Positions 8,303 through 17,021 of a stretch of 64,000 nt of DNA are shown in pieces. The notes under the pieces are model-generated. The model was not told the origin of the DNA, did no database searches, and was given only the letters and a program-made list of their open reading frames with translations. Numbering within the stretch: position 1 is the first letter of the stretch; the number at the start of each line of letters is the position of its first letter. Source of the stretch: Thiocystis violacea (GTDB lineage Bacteria > Pseudomonadota > Gammaproteobacteria > Chromatiales > Chromatiaceae); the NCBI RefSeq assembly GCF_016583575.1, contig NZ_NRRG01000001.1, forward strand, positions 62,001 through 126,000, written 5' to 3'. The position numbers and the translations under genes are program-made.

Positions 8303-8504
8303 TTGGGTCCACGCTCGCGGGGAGCACGGGAGAAATAGGTGACTTACCAGGATATTTCCCTCAACGGCGATCTCCTCATCGCGCTGGAGTGCAAAGGCGG
8401 GCCTCGGAACGCTGAATCATCCCCGGCCACGTCAAGAAATGGCACCCCCCAGCGCCTTAAATGGCGGGACATGTGTCCGCTGAGCGTCGAATTCCCGCTG
8501 CCCC

Positions 8505-9191
8505 TCAGCGGGGAGTGAGCGGCCGGAATTGGCAGAGTCCTTCCGGATTGCCGCCAGAGCGGGGCGACAGCTCCTGGGACTCAAGAGACCCCATGACGTC
8601 TGTCCCGCCGGTCGGATCAGCGTCAGATTCCTTTGCGTCCGGCGCTGTTCGCCCGCGCGGCGCGCTGGCCGTTGTCGCCGCGGGAGGCTGTGACAACTTC
8701 AGCGCCGCGCCGATCAGCCCCTCGATGGCGGCCAGATTCTTGGTGTAGCCGGCCTCCAGTCCGTGCCGCTCGATCAAATAGGCTGGGCTATTCCAGACGA
8801 CGTGAACCTTCCCGGCGTCATCCTCCCAGGCCAGCACCTTCAGGGGCAGATCCAGGCCGATGGTCGGGGCCGCCTGCATCAGCGACGTTCCAGCCTTGGG
8901 GTTGCCGAAGATCAACAGTCGGGTGGGGCGCAGCGTCAGCCCGGCGTCCTTGGCCCCGGCGCTGTGATCGATGCGGGCGAAGACGGTGACGCCTTTCTCG
9001 CGCAGGACGGCTTCCAGCCGGTCGAGCGTCTCGCCGACCGAGTAGGATTTCAATGAGTTGCCAGCCAAGTTGGTGCCTATGGGTATTCGCCCCGTCCCGC
9101 CTGTTTGTTTATCCGCCGCCGACTGGTTCCACCGCACCCGTTGGAAAACGTTCCAGACGAAGCGCGGGCCTAGTACGGCTCGGAACGCCAT
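8505..9191 (-). CDS. DUF302-domain protein with unusual C-terminal tail
   Basis: Residues about 48-165 match a DUF302 domain: a repeated alpha-beta pattern with VFARIDHSAGAKDAGL, LLIFGNPKAGTSLM and LPLKVLAWEDDAGKV followed by YLIERHG. The function of DUF302 proteins is unknown; they often occur with redox or sulfur genes. The start is uncertain: the ATG at 9191 gives a 47-residue leader of low complexity, whereas TTG codons nearer the domain (around 9050-9075) would give a typical DUF302 length. The last 60 residues are Ser/Pro/Gly-rich and do not look like part of the fold; the frame may run on into former spacer. The gene diverges from hldE. Confidence 0.7.
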   Translation of the reverse strand: MAFRAVLGPRFVWNVFQRVRWNQSAADKQTGGTGRIPIGTNLAGNSLKSYSVGETLDRLEAVLREKGVTVFARIDHSAGAKDAGLTLRPTRLLIFGNPKAGTSLMQAAPTIGLDLPLKVLAWEDDAGKVHVVWNSPAYLIERHGLEAGYTKNLAAIEGLIGAALKLSQPPAATTASAPRGRTAPDAKESDADPTGGTDVMGSLESQELSPRSGGNPEGLCQFRPLTPR

Positions 9192-9307
9192 GATTCGGTA
9201 GGGACGGTCCGCGCGCGTCGGGTCGACCCCTGGTCGCGGGGTTCGGCTATCGCGCGATCCATGATCTTCGGTCTAGACTGCGAGCCTTTACTCAATCGGA
9301 TCCGACC

Positions 9308-10738
9308 TTGAGCGCGAGTTCACCATCTCCCTTTCCCGATTTCTCCCGCGCCCGTGTCCTGGTCGCGGGGGATCTGATGCTCGATCGCTACTGGACCGGC
9401 GCGACGCGGCGCATCTCGCCGGAGGCTCCGGTGCCTGTCGTGCATGTGGAGTCGGTCGAGGATCGGCCCGGCGGGGCGGCGAACGTGGCGCTCAATCTGG
9501 CCGCGCTCGGCGCACGCACGATCCTGGTCGGCGTGACGGGGGCGGACGAGGCGGCGGATATCCTGGCCGCGCGCCTGGCCGAGCGGGGCATCGAGACGCG
9601 CCTGCACCGTCGCGCCGATCGCCCAACCATCACCAAGCTGCGGGTGATGAGCCATCATCAGCAACTCATCCGGCTCGATTTCGAGCAATCGCTCGCGCCG
9701 CTCGACGCCGATCCCCTGCCGGCCCTGGTCGAGGCTGGCCTCGCCGAGACGGATCTCTTGCTGCTCTCGGACTACGCCAAGGGCACCCTGGCCGATCCCC
9801 GACCTCTGATCGCGGCGGCGCGGGCGCTCGGCAAGCCGGTCCTGGTCGATCCCAAGGGGCGCGACTTCGCCCGCTATCGTGGCGCGACCATCCTGACCCC
9901 GAACCGTGCCGAGCTGGAGGAGATCGTCGGGGTTTGCGGGAACGAGGCCGTGCTGGTGGAGAAGGCCCAGCGGTTGCGCGCCGATCTCGGTCTGGAGGCC
10001 CTGCTGGTGACGCTCGGCGAGCGCGGCATGCTGTTGCTGCGCGCGGACGCGGCGGCCTTGCATCTGCCGACCCAGGCGCGCGAGGTGTTCGACGTGACCG
10101 GCGCGGGCGATACGGTCATCGCCACGCTGGCGGCGGCGCTGGGCGCGGGGACGCCGATCGACGAGTCCTGCGCCCTAGCCAATCGCGCCGCCGGTCTCGC
10201 GGTCGGCAAACTGGGCGCGGCGAGCGTGAGCGCGGCGGAATTGGCGCGCGCCCATCGAGGTGTCGAATGGCATGGCGTCCTGGACCGGGAGGGGCTGATC
10301 GCGGCGGCCGCCGCCGCCCGCGCGGCGGGCGAGCGGCTGGTCATGACCAATGGCTGCTTCGATATCCTTCACGAGGGCCATGTGAGCTATCTCCAGCAGG
10401 CTAGGCGCCTGGGCGATCGACTCATCGTGGCGGTCAACGACGACGATTCGGTGCGGCGGCTCAAGGGCGAGGGTCGGCCGATCAATGGGGTCGAACAGCG
10501 GATGGCGGTGCTGGCCGGGCTGGCCTCGGTCGATTGGGTCTGTCCCTTTGGAGAGGACACGCCGGAGTCGCTGATCTCTCGCGTGAAACCGGATGTGCTG
10601 GTCAAGGGCGGCGATTATCGGCCGGATGACATCGCCGGGGCCGATGGCGTGCGCGCCAACGGCGGCGAGGTGCGCGTGATCGATTTCCTGCCGGGACGCT
10701 CGACCAGTCGGATCATTGGGGCGATCCGCGATGTCTAG
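9308..10738 (+). CDS. hldE: Bifunctional D-glycero-beta-D-manno-heptose-7-phosphate kinase / heptose-1-phosphate adenylyltransferase
   Basis: A 476-residue two-domain enzyme that makes ADP-heptose for the lipopolysaccharide inner core. Residues 1 to about 320 are a PfkB-type kinase (VAGDLMLDRYW at the start, then DVTGAGDTVIATLA with the catalytic Asp). Residues about 342-476 are a nucleotidyltransferase (TNGCFDILHEGHVSYL, and GRSTSRII at the end). Length and order match E. coli HldE (RfaE). Translation apparently starts at TTG 9308, because there is no upstream ATG and a later start would remove part of the N-terminus. It is followed 30 bp on by waaA, so two core-LPS steps are co-transcribed. 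Confidence 0.96.
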   Translation: MSASSPSPFPDFSRARVLVAGDLMLDRYWTGATRRISPEAPVPVVHVESVEDRPGGAANVALNLAALGARTILVGVTGADEAADILAARLAERGIETRLHRRADRPTITKLRVMSHHQQLIRLDFEQSLAPLDADPLPALVEAGLAETDLLLLSDYAKGTLADPRPLIAAARALGKPVLVDPKGRDFARYRGATILTPNRAELEEIVGVCGNEAVLVEKAQRLRADLGLEALLVTLGERGMLLLRADAAALHLPTQAREVFDVTGAGDTVIATLAAALGAGTPIDESCALANRAAGLAVGKLGAASVSAAELARAHRGVEWHGVLDREGLIAAAAAARAAGERLVMTNGCFDILHEGHVSYLQQARRLGDRLIVAVNDDDSVRRLKGEGRPINGVEQRMAVLAGLASVDWVCPFGEDTPESLISRVKPDVLVKGGDYRPDDIAGADGVRANGGEVRVIDFLPGRSTSRIIGAIRDV

Positions 10739-10768
10739 GCCGCGCGTTCGGCGGACTCGGGCGCGCGC

Positions 10769-12058
10769 GTGAACCTGGCGCTCTACAGCCTGCTGCTGCG
10801 ACTTATCCTGCCGCTGGCGCTGGCGCGGCTATTCTGGCGCGGTCTCAAGACGCCGGCCTACCGTCGGCGCGTCGCCGAGCGGCTGGCCTGGGGCGCGCCC
10901 GCGCCGGTCGCCGACATCTGGCTCCATGCCGTCTCGGTCGGCGAGGCCCAGGCCGCCGAGCCGCTGATCCGGCGCTGGCTCAAGCGCGATCCCGCGCGGC
11001 GCATCCTGGTCACCACCACGACACCCACGGGGGCCGCCCGCGTGCGCGAACTCTTCGGCGCGAGCGTCGAGCATCGCTATACCCCCTTCGATCTGCCGGG
11101 CCTCCTGGAGCGCTTTCTCGACCAGATCCGACCCGCGCTGGTCGTCGTCATGGAGACCGAGATCTGGCCCAATACGCTGGCCGCCTGCGAACGGCGCGCG
11201 ATCCCGGTGGTGCTGGCGAACGCGCGACTCTCGGAACGCTCGGCACGGGGCTATGCCCGGCTTCCCGGACTGACCCGCGAGACCCTGCGGCGCTTCGCCC
11301 TGATCGCCGCGCAGGCGGACGCCGACGCGCGGCGGTTCGTCGATCTCGGCGCGGATCCTGGGCGCGTGCGGGTCACCGGCAGTATCAAATTCGATCTGCG
11401 TCAGCCCGCCAGCCAGCTCGAAAAGGCCGAGGCGATCCGTCGGATCTGGGGGCCACAACGCCCGGTGTGGGTGGCCGCCAGCACGCACGAGGGTGAGGAG
11501 GTCCGGCTCCTCAAGGCCCATCGGCGCCTGCTGGAGCGAATGCCAGAAGCCCTGTTGGTGCTGGTGCCGCGCCATCCGGAGCGCTTCGACCGGGTCGCCT
11601 CGCTGGTCGTTCGCGAAGGCTTTTCGCTGACGCGCCGCACCGGGGAGACCGACGGCGATTCTGGGGCGTCGGTGTTTCTTGGCGACACCATGGGTGAGCT
11701 GCCGGCCTTTCTCGCGGCCGGCGACGCGGCCTTCATCGGCGGCAGCCTGGTGCCGACCGGTGGTCATAATCCGCTGGAGGCGGCCGCAGCGGGCGTGCCC
11801 GTGGCGGTGGGACCCTACACCTTCAACTTCGCGGCGATGACCGCGATGCTTCTGGACGAGGGCGCGGCGGCGCGGGTCGCCGACGCGGAGCAACTGGCGG
11901 AGCGGATGCTGACTTGGCTGGAAGACGCGACCCTGCGCGCCCGGATGGGCGCGCGGGGCCTGGCGGTCGTCGAACGGAATCGGGGAGCGCTGGATCGGCT
12001 GGTCGTCTTGATCGACGGGGTTCTCGATCCGGGGGGGCGGTTGGAACGGCTTATTTGA
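10769..12058 (+). CDS. waaA: 3-deoxy-D-manno-octulosonic acid (Kdo) transferase
   Basis: A 429-residue GT30 glycosyltransferase that attaches Kdo to lipid A precursor at the inner membrane. There is an N-terminal hydrophobic anchor (about residues 5-22), followed by family motifs: WLHAVSVGEAQAA with the catalytic Glu, TTTTPTGA, METEIWPN, NARLSERSARGY, GSIKFD, AASTHEGEE and GGHNPLEAAA. It starts at GTG 10769, 30 bp after hldE. Its 3' end overlaps the convergent isochorismatase-fold gene by 8 bp. Confidence 0.96.
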   Translation: MNLALYSLLLRLILPLALARLFWRGLKTPAYRRRVAERLAWGAPAPVADIWLHAVSVGEAQAAEPLIRRWLKRDPARRILVTTTTPTGAARVRELFGASVEHRYTPFDLPGLLERFLDQIRPALVVVMETEIWPNTLAACERRAIPVVLANARLSERSARGYARLPGLTRETLRRFALIAAQADADARRFVDLGADPGRVRVTGSIKFDLRQPASQLEKAEAIRRIWGPQRPVWVAASTHEGEEVRLLKAHRRLLERMPEALLVLVPRHPERFDRVASLVVREGFSLTRRTGETDGDSGASVFLGDTMGELPAFLAAGDAAFIGGSLVPTGGHNPLEAAAAGVPVAVGPYTFNFAAMTAMLLDEGAAARVADAEQLAERMLTWLEDATLRARMGARGLAVVERNRGALDRLVVLIDGVLDPGGRLERLI

Positions 12059-12629
12059 ACAGCGACCAGACCGCGCGGAACTGTTCGTCGCTCGAGTCGC
12101 CGATCCACTCGAATCCGACCGACTCGGTGCAGACCACCTGGATGCCGCCGGTGCGCATGCGCTCCAGGACGCTCTCCTTGTAGGCGGTCTTGCGCGAGAT
12201 GATGCCGTCGGCCGGCACGAACACCTGATAGCCCCAGCGTTGCAGCCCGGAGACGGTTTGGGCGATGCAGATATGCGCCTCCATGCCGACGACGATCAGT
12301 TGGCGCCGCTCCGGGTGGGAGGAAATGTTGCGCTCGAACCCAGGCGCGGTGCAGCAGGAAAAGGCGGTCTTTTCCGTCGGCTCATGCACCATCGGCATAT
12401 TGGTGCGAATCGTCTCCAGGATGGGGCCGAGCCCCTTGGAGTTGTGCTGGGTGGCGATGACCGGGATATCGAGGATCTTGGCGGCCGCGATCAGACGATT
12501 GATGTTCTCGACGACCAGATCCAACTCGTCCGCGGGCATGGCGGCCGCGAGTCGTTCCTGGGCGTCGATGATGAGAAGTTGGGATAAGGCCCGCTGACAT
12601 AGCGGCATCTGTGGCTGATTGGTGCTCAT
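12051..12629 (-). CDS. Isochorismatase-family (YcaC-like) cysteine hydrolase
   Basis: A 192-residue cysteine hydrolase of the isochorismatase fold. The presumed catalytic triad is visible: Asp in LLIIDAQERL, Lys in HNSKGLG, and the nucleophile Cys in GMEAHICIAQT. The closest known type is YcaC, whose natural substrate is not established. I chose ATG 12629, which has AGAGGA about 10 bases upstream; the frame extends to 12728, but the extra 33 residues look like spacer. The last 8 bp lie on top of the end of the convergent waaA. Confidence 0.88.
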   Translation of the reverse strand: MSTNQPQMPLCQRALSQLLIIDAQERLAAAMPADELDLVVENINRLIAAAKILDIPVIATQHNSKGLGPILETIRTNMPMVHEPTEKTAFSCCTAPGFERNISSHPERRQLIVVGMEAHICIAQTVSGLQRWGYQVFVPADGIISRKTAYKESVLERMRTGGIQVVCTESVGFEWIGDSSDEQFRAVWSLFK

Positions 12630-12776
12630 GAGTGCTTGTCCTCTGAATGTATTCGTTATTCGTCCCCGAGCGGGGTCGGAGGAGTGTGCACTATTAGCCC
12701 TGCGAAGAGCAAGGATTGAACAACTCAATGGTGCCTGACGGTCGGCGTCAATCGATCGCCCCTGGCCTGGCCGGCC

Positions 12777-13442
12777 TCAGAACTCGAATCCCGCCGGTTC
12801 GGGCGCGTTGCGCAATGGCGGCACATGGGTCTCGAACAGGGATTCGCGGCGATAGTCGTTCTGGCCGACCCGGGTGATCCGCACGCACTCCATGGCCGGC
12901 GCCGCGCCGAGGATGCAGAAGAGACGCCCGCCGATCGCCAGTTGTCCGCGCAGCATTGGCAGGGCGTCCTCGGTCGGCATGGAGCCCTTGATCGCGATGG
13001 CGTCGAAGGGGCCGTCGGCGATCGGCCCGGCCAGTCCATCGCCCTCGCGGACCTCGATGCGCTCGAGCTTGAGCGCCGCGAGGCGTTCGCGCGCCGCCGT
13101 CGCCTGAGCGGCATCGATCTCAAGGCTGATGACACGCCCGCCGAGTCGGCTCAGACAGGCCGTCACATAACCCGCGCCGGTCCCGATCTCCAGCACCCGG
13201 TCGCCGGGTTGGACGGCGAGCGCCTGCAACAGATGACCCACCACCTTGGGCGCGAGCATGAGGCCGCCGATGTCGTTCGGCGTCTCGATGTCGGCATAGG
13301 CCAGGCCGCGATAGGCGTCGGGCACGAAGGACTCGCGCGGGATCTCGCCCATCACCTCCAGGACGCGCTCGTCGAGCACACCCCATGGCCGGATCTGCTG
13401 CTGGATCATGTTGAAACGGGCCAACTCGGTGCTGTTGTCCAT
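12777..13442 (-). CDS. Protein-L-isoaspartate O-methyltransferase-like protein
   Basis: A 221-residue SAM-dependent methyltransferase of the Pcm family. SAM motif I is VLEIGTGAGYVTA; the upstream PRESFVPDAYRGLAYAD region is typical of Pcm. Many gammaproteobacteria carry this divergent second Pcm paralogue, often near tolC; tolC is not here. Whether it still repairs isoaspartyl residues is open. It reads leftward after the antiporter gene, with a 183-bp gap that contains no gene. Confidence 0.88.
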   Translation of the reverse strand: MDNSTELARFNMIQQQIRPWGVLDERVLEVMGEIPRESFVPDAYRGLAYADIETPNDIGGLMLAPKVVGHLLQALAVQPGDRVLEIGTGAGYVTACLSRLGGRVISLEIDAAQATAARERLAALKLERIEVREGDGLAGPIADGPFDAIAIKGSMPTEDALPMLRGQLAIGGRLFCILGAAPAMECVRITRVGQNDYRRESLFETHVPPLRNAPEPAGFEF

Positions 13443-13625
13443 GAAGCGGGTGTCCCCCGGAGATTGTTGTTTGAAATGAAGCGGCTCGTGAGCCTACTCA
13501 GTTTGGGCGGTCAGGGCAACCGGACCTCGGCGCTCGGTCGACGCGACAAAGGTTGGGGTCCGCCGTCGGGATCGAGCCGGGGCGGGCGCCCTGCCTCAGG
13601 CTGACGCCTGGCTCCCGACGCCGGC

Positions 13626-15326
13626 TCACTCCACCACCTGGGCATAATTCTGGCCGCGCACGCCCTGGAGCAGCGAATCCACGTCATCGGTCGGGATGCC
13701 GAGCATTTCGAGCGCCTCCGCCCCCAGCCGCAGACTGCTTTCGATCGCCTCGGGATAGGCGCGGGTCGCGCCGGCGCGGATCAGACTGCCGCAGGCGTCC
13801 AGATCGCGGGCGCGGGCGATGACCGGGACGTGCGGATAGGCGTGGCGAATGTGCGAGACGGCACGCAGAGCGGTCGGTCCGTGGTCGATGGTCAGGATGA
13901 CCAGCGAGGCGCTGCCGACCTGGGCCGCGGCCAGCAGTTCCATGTCGCCGATATCCCCGTAGTAGACGGCCCGGCCATCGCGCACCCCATGCTCGACATT
14001 GGTCGGATTGGTGTCGAAGGCGATGAAGGGGATCTGGTTGACCTCCAGCAAGGTGGCGATGGTATGACCCACGCGCCCGTAACCGGCGATCACGACCCGT
14101 TCCTTGGGCGCGATGCCCGTGGTCTCGAAGCCGAACGACTCGGGCGTGGTGACGCGCCGCTCGGCGCGGCGGGCCAGGTTGTCGCCGAGGCGTACCAACA
14201 GCGGGGTCAGCAGCATGCTGACCGAGATCACGCTCACGGCCAGCACGAAGGTGGCTCCGTCGATGACGCCCAACGCCTTGGCGAAGCCGAACAGCACGAA
14301 CCCGAATTCGCCGTTCTGGGCGAGCAGGAAGGCGACCCGCGTCGCGACCCCACGCGGCAGCCCGAACATGAGCGCGATCAGAAAGAGCACGAGCAGCTTG
14401 ATGCCGAGGATCACCACCACATGCTGGGCGAGCCGCAGTGGCTGTTCCACGATCGCCGGCAGATCGATCGACATGCCCACGGCGACGAAGAAGACGCTCA
14501 TCAGCAGCCCCTTGAAGGGCTCGACGTGGGCCTGGATCTGGAAGCTGAAACGCGAGGTGGAGAGCAGCATCCCCATCATGAAGGCCCCCAGCGCCATGGA
14601 CAGTCCGACCTTGTGCATGGCCCAGGCCGCCAGGAAGACCGACAGCATCACCACCAGCGCGAAGGCTTCGCGATTGTTCTGACGCAGCAGCCGCTCCAGC
14701 GCGAAAGGGACGACAAAGCGTCCGCAGAGGATCACCAGCCCCACCATGCCGATCAGGGTCAGGATCTGCTCGCCGATCGATATCTCCGGCGAGATGCCCC
14801 CTGGATCGGACAGTAGCGGGACCATCGCCAGCATGGGCACCACGGCCAGATCCTGCATCAGCAGGATGGCGAAGGCGGTGGTGCCGTGGCGGGTCGCCAG
14901 ATCACCGCGTTCGTGCAGCAGTTGCATGACCAGCGCGGTGGACGAGAGGGCCATGGTGAAGCCAATCAGCAGCGCGGCCTGCCAAGACGGCTGATAGAAG
15001 GCGATATAGCCGCCGATGAGGACGCCGGAGAGCAGGATCTGCACCGTGCCCAGGCCGAAGACCTCGCGGCGCAGCGCCCACAGCCGCTTGGGTTGCATCT
15101 CCAGCCCGATCATGAACAGCAGCAGCACCACGCCCAGCTCGGTGAAGTTGCGCACGTCCTCGACATGCGCGGTCACGTAGGGTCCGGGCGAGTGCGGACC
15201 GACGATGATCCCCGCCACCAGGAGGCCGAGGATCGAGCCCAGGCCCAGATGCTTGAACAGGGCCACCGACAGGGCCGCCGCGGTCAGCAGGACGATGGCG
15301 GAGAGGATGAAGCTATGCAGTTCCAT
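13626..15326 (-). CDS. Kef-type monovalent cation:proton antiporter (CPA2) with RCK domain
   Basis: A 566-residue inner-membrane protein. Residues about 1-380 hold roughly 12-13 hydrophobic helices of the CPA2 exchanger fold, including GLLVAGIIVGPHSPGP and ILLMQDLAVVPMLA (the QDL ion-path motif). Residues about 405-540 are a cytoplasmic RCK/TrkA-N domain starting VVIAGYGRVGHTIA, which binds nucleotide and gates transport. KefB/KefC proteins export potassium when glutathione adducts form. The exact ligand of this one cannot be assigned. It lies 73 bp after the ABC1 kinase gene on the same strand. Confidence 0.92.
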   Translation of the reverse strand: MELHSFILSAIVLLTAAALSVALFKHLGLGSILGLLVAGIIVGPHSPGPYVTAHVEDVRNFTELGVVLLLFMIGLEMQPKRLWALRREVFGLGTVQILLSGVLIGGYIAFYQPSWQAALLIGFTMALSSTALVMQLLHERGDLATRHGTTAFAILLMQDLAVVPMLAMVPLLSDPGGISPEISIGEQILTLIGMVGLVILCGRFVVPFALERLLRQNNREAFALVVMLSVFLAAWAMHKVGLSMALGAFMMGMLLSTSRFSFQIQAHVEPFKGLLMSVFFVAVGMSIDLPAIVEQPLRLAQHVVVILGIKLLVLFLIALMFGLPRGVATRVAFLLAQNGEFGFVLFGFAKALGVIDGATFVLAVSVISVSMLLTPLLVRLGDNLARRAERRVTTPESFGFETTGIAPKERVVIAGYGRVGHTIATLLEVNQIPFIAFDTNPTNVEHGVRDGRAVYYGDIGDMELLAAAQVGSASLVILTIDHGPTALRAVSHIRHAYPHVPVIARARDLDACGSLIRAGATRAYPEAIESSLRLGAEALEMLGIPTDDVDSLLQGVRGQNYAQVVE

Positions 15327-15399
15327 CCCGGAACTCTACCAAGATCCAGGCGGCCGTGGGCTCGATCGTCTCGGCCTGCTCAGCGACCGCTCGCTCGCT

Positions 15400-16728
15400 T
15401 CAGATACAGGCGCGGGCGATTTCCGATAATTCCACGCGCGCCCTCAACCGCCGCGAAAGCATGAAGGAGCCCATGAACTTGCGATGCAGGAACATGGTCT
15501 CGGGGGCGGGCGCGGTGCTGAACACGCCCGAGTGGAACATGTCGCGTCCCTGGTGGTAGACCCGCTCGAAGAGGTCGGACAGGCCGAAATCATAATGACC
15601 GGCCTGTCGCAGCGGCTCGGACGCCATCTGGAGCAGGTCCATCATGGCGTCGATGTGCTCGCCCGGATCGTTTTCGCCGACATAGCCGAGCGCGACCGAG
15701 GCGGCCCGCATCCCGGCGCGATCATTGGCGATCGCGCTACGGGCGAGCTGGCGGTATGACTCCACCAGGGCGGGGGCGACCGATTTGGTGGCGCCGAAAT
15801 CCAGGAGCGCGATCCGACCGCTCGCGGCGTTGTAGAGATAGTTGCCGAAGTTCGGATCGGTCTGCACCAGACCGAACTCGAACAGCTCGCGCAGCGACAG
15901 ACGCATCAGCAGCGTGGCCGCACGGTCACGCTCGGCGCGGCGGTATTCGGGTCCGGCCAGACGATCCAGCGGCACGCCGTCGGCGAAATCCATCGCCAGG
16001 ATGTTGTGGGTGGTCAGATCCCGGTGGACGCCGGGGATGAGGAAGTCCGGATCCTCGCCGACCCAGGCGCGATAGGCGTCCAGCGCCTCGGCCTCGGCGG
16101 CGTAGTCGGCCTCACGATGGAGCTGACGCCGGGCCTCGTCCAGGAAGGGTCCGATGTCCAGGCCCTTCGGCGCCATGCCGAGCGAGCGCCCCAGGAAGGC
16201 CAGGTTGTCGATATCGCTGTCGATGCTTTCGCGTACGCCGGGGAACTGGATCTTGAGGGCGAGCCGGCGTCCGTCCCTGGTCTCGGCGCGATGGACCTGT
16301 CCGATGGAGGCCGAGGCGATGGGGGTGAACTCGAAGCGTTTGAACCGCTTATCCCAGTGCGCGCCGTACTCGGCCTCAAGGACGCGGGCGAGCTGGCTCA
16401 TGGGCATGGATTGGGCGCGGTCGCGCAGCGCCCCCATGATCTCGGCGGCCTCGGGTGTGAAGATATCCGAGCCGTCCATGGACATGAGCTGACCCATCTT
16501 CATCACCGCGCCGCGCATGTGGGCGAGCCGGTCGGTGAAGCGGCGGGTATGTTCGGGTGACAACTGGATGCGCGCGGACTGGCCGGTCCCGCGCGCGCGG
16601 GCCAGATCGATCAAACCCTTCACGCCGATACCCGCGGCCAGGTCGCCGGTGGCGCGGCCGAGATGCCAAAGGCGGCTCAGGCGCTTGCTGGGGACGGCGC
16701 CGCCGAACGACGGGGGAGACTGAGGCAT
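15400..16728 (-). CDS. ABC1/AarF-family atypical protein kinase (UbiB/ADCK superfamily)
   Basis: A 442-residue protein with the ABC1 kinase-like core: VMKMGQLMS (the KxGQ motif, with Met before Gly), ALKIQFPGV, the catalytic-loop equivalent VQTDPNFGNYLY and the metal-binding LLDFGATK. It lacks the C-terminal membrane helices of UbiB, so it is an AarF-like relative rather than UbiB itself. Proteins of this family support quinone or lipid metabolism; the substrate is unknown. It diverges from the deaD-like gene and may share a transcript with the downstream antiporter. Confidence 0.9.
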   Translation of the reverse strand: MPQSPPSFGGAVPSKRLSRLWHLGRATGDLAAGIGVKGLIDLARARGTGQSARIQLSPEHTRRFTDRLAHMRGAVMKMGQLMSMDGSDIFTPEAAEIMGALRDRAQSMPMSQLARVLEAEYGAHWDKRFKRFEFTPIASASIGQVHRAETRDGRRLALKIQFPGVRESIDSDIDNLAFLGRSLGMAPKGLDIGPFLDEARRQLHREADYAAEAEALDAYRAWVGEDPDFLIPGVHRDLTTHNILAMDFADGVPLDRLAGPEYRRAERDRAATLLMRLSLRELFEFGLVQTDPNFGNYLYNAASGRIALLDFGATKSVAPALVESYRQLARSAIANDRAGMRAASVALGYVGENDPGEHIDAMMDLLQMASEPLRQAGHYDFGLSDLFERVYHQGRDMFHSGVFSTAPAPETMFLHRKFMGSFMLSRRLRARVELSEIARACI

Positions 16729-16933
16729 GGGGATTCCTTCCTAAAGATGAATGCGCGGAGTCCTGGCGGACGTGGCACGGAACTGGTGGCGGTAGACCGG
16801 GAGTGCGAGCCGGGAGTTCCGCGCGAGCCGAAGCCCTGAGTGGCTGGAACGTCTTCGCGGATAGGGAGCGGCCACTCATCGGTTAATAAAGAGATGGAGT
16901 ATTTTAGTTGTGTCTGGGCATGCCTTCATTGAT

Positions 16934-16947
16934 AATAACCGGTTATT
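16934..16947. promoter_or_regulatory. Perfect 14-bp palindrome upstream of the RNA helicase gene
   Basis: AATAACCGGTTATT is fully self-complementary, AT-rich against a GC-rich background, and lies 75 bp before the helicase ATG in the divergent region with the ABC1 kinase gene. A TTGATA that resembles a -35 box overlaps its left side (16929-16934), but no good -10 follows. It could be an operator or a cold-sensitive hairpin in the 5' leader. Confidence 0.4.
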
Positions 16948-17021
16948 CCGCGACTCCCTCTAGGCTGGCCGGTCGGCCTTCTCCACGGGCGCGACTCTTT
17001 CCTCTCCGAGAGGCCCCCATC

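Noticed and set aside
8340-8504. Short GTG-initiated frame after the GNAT toxin
   Set aside because: About 55 codons, no recognised family and no ribosome-binding site; possibly old repeat or transposon debris, but I could not match any.
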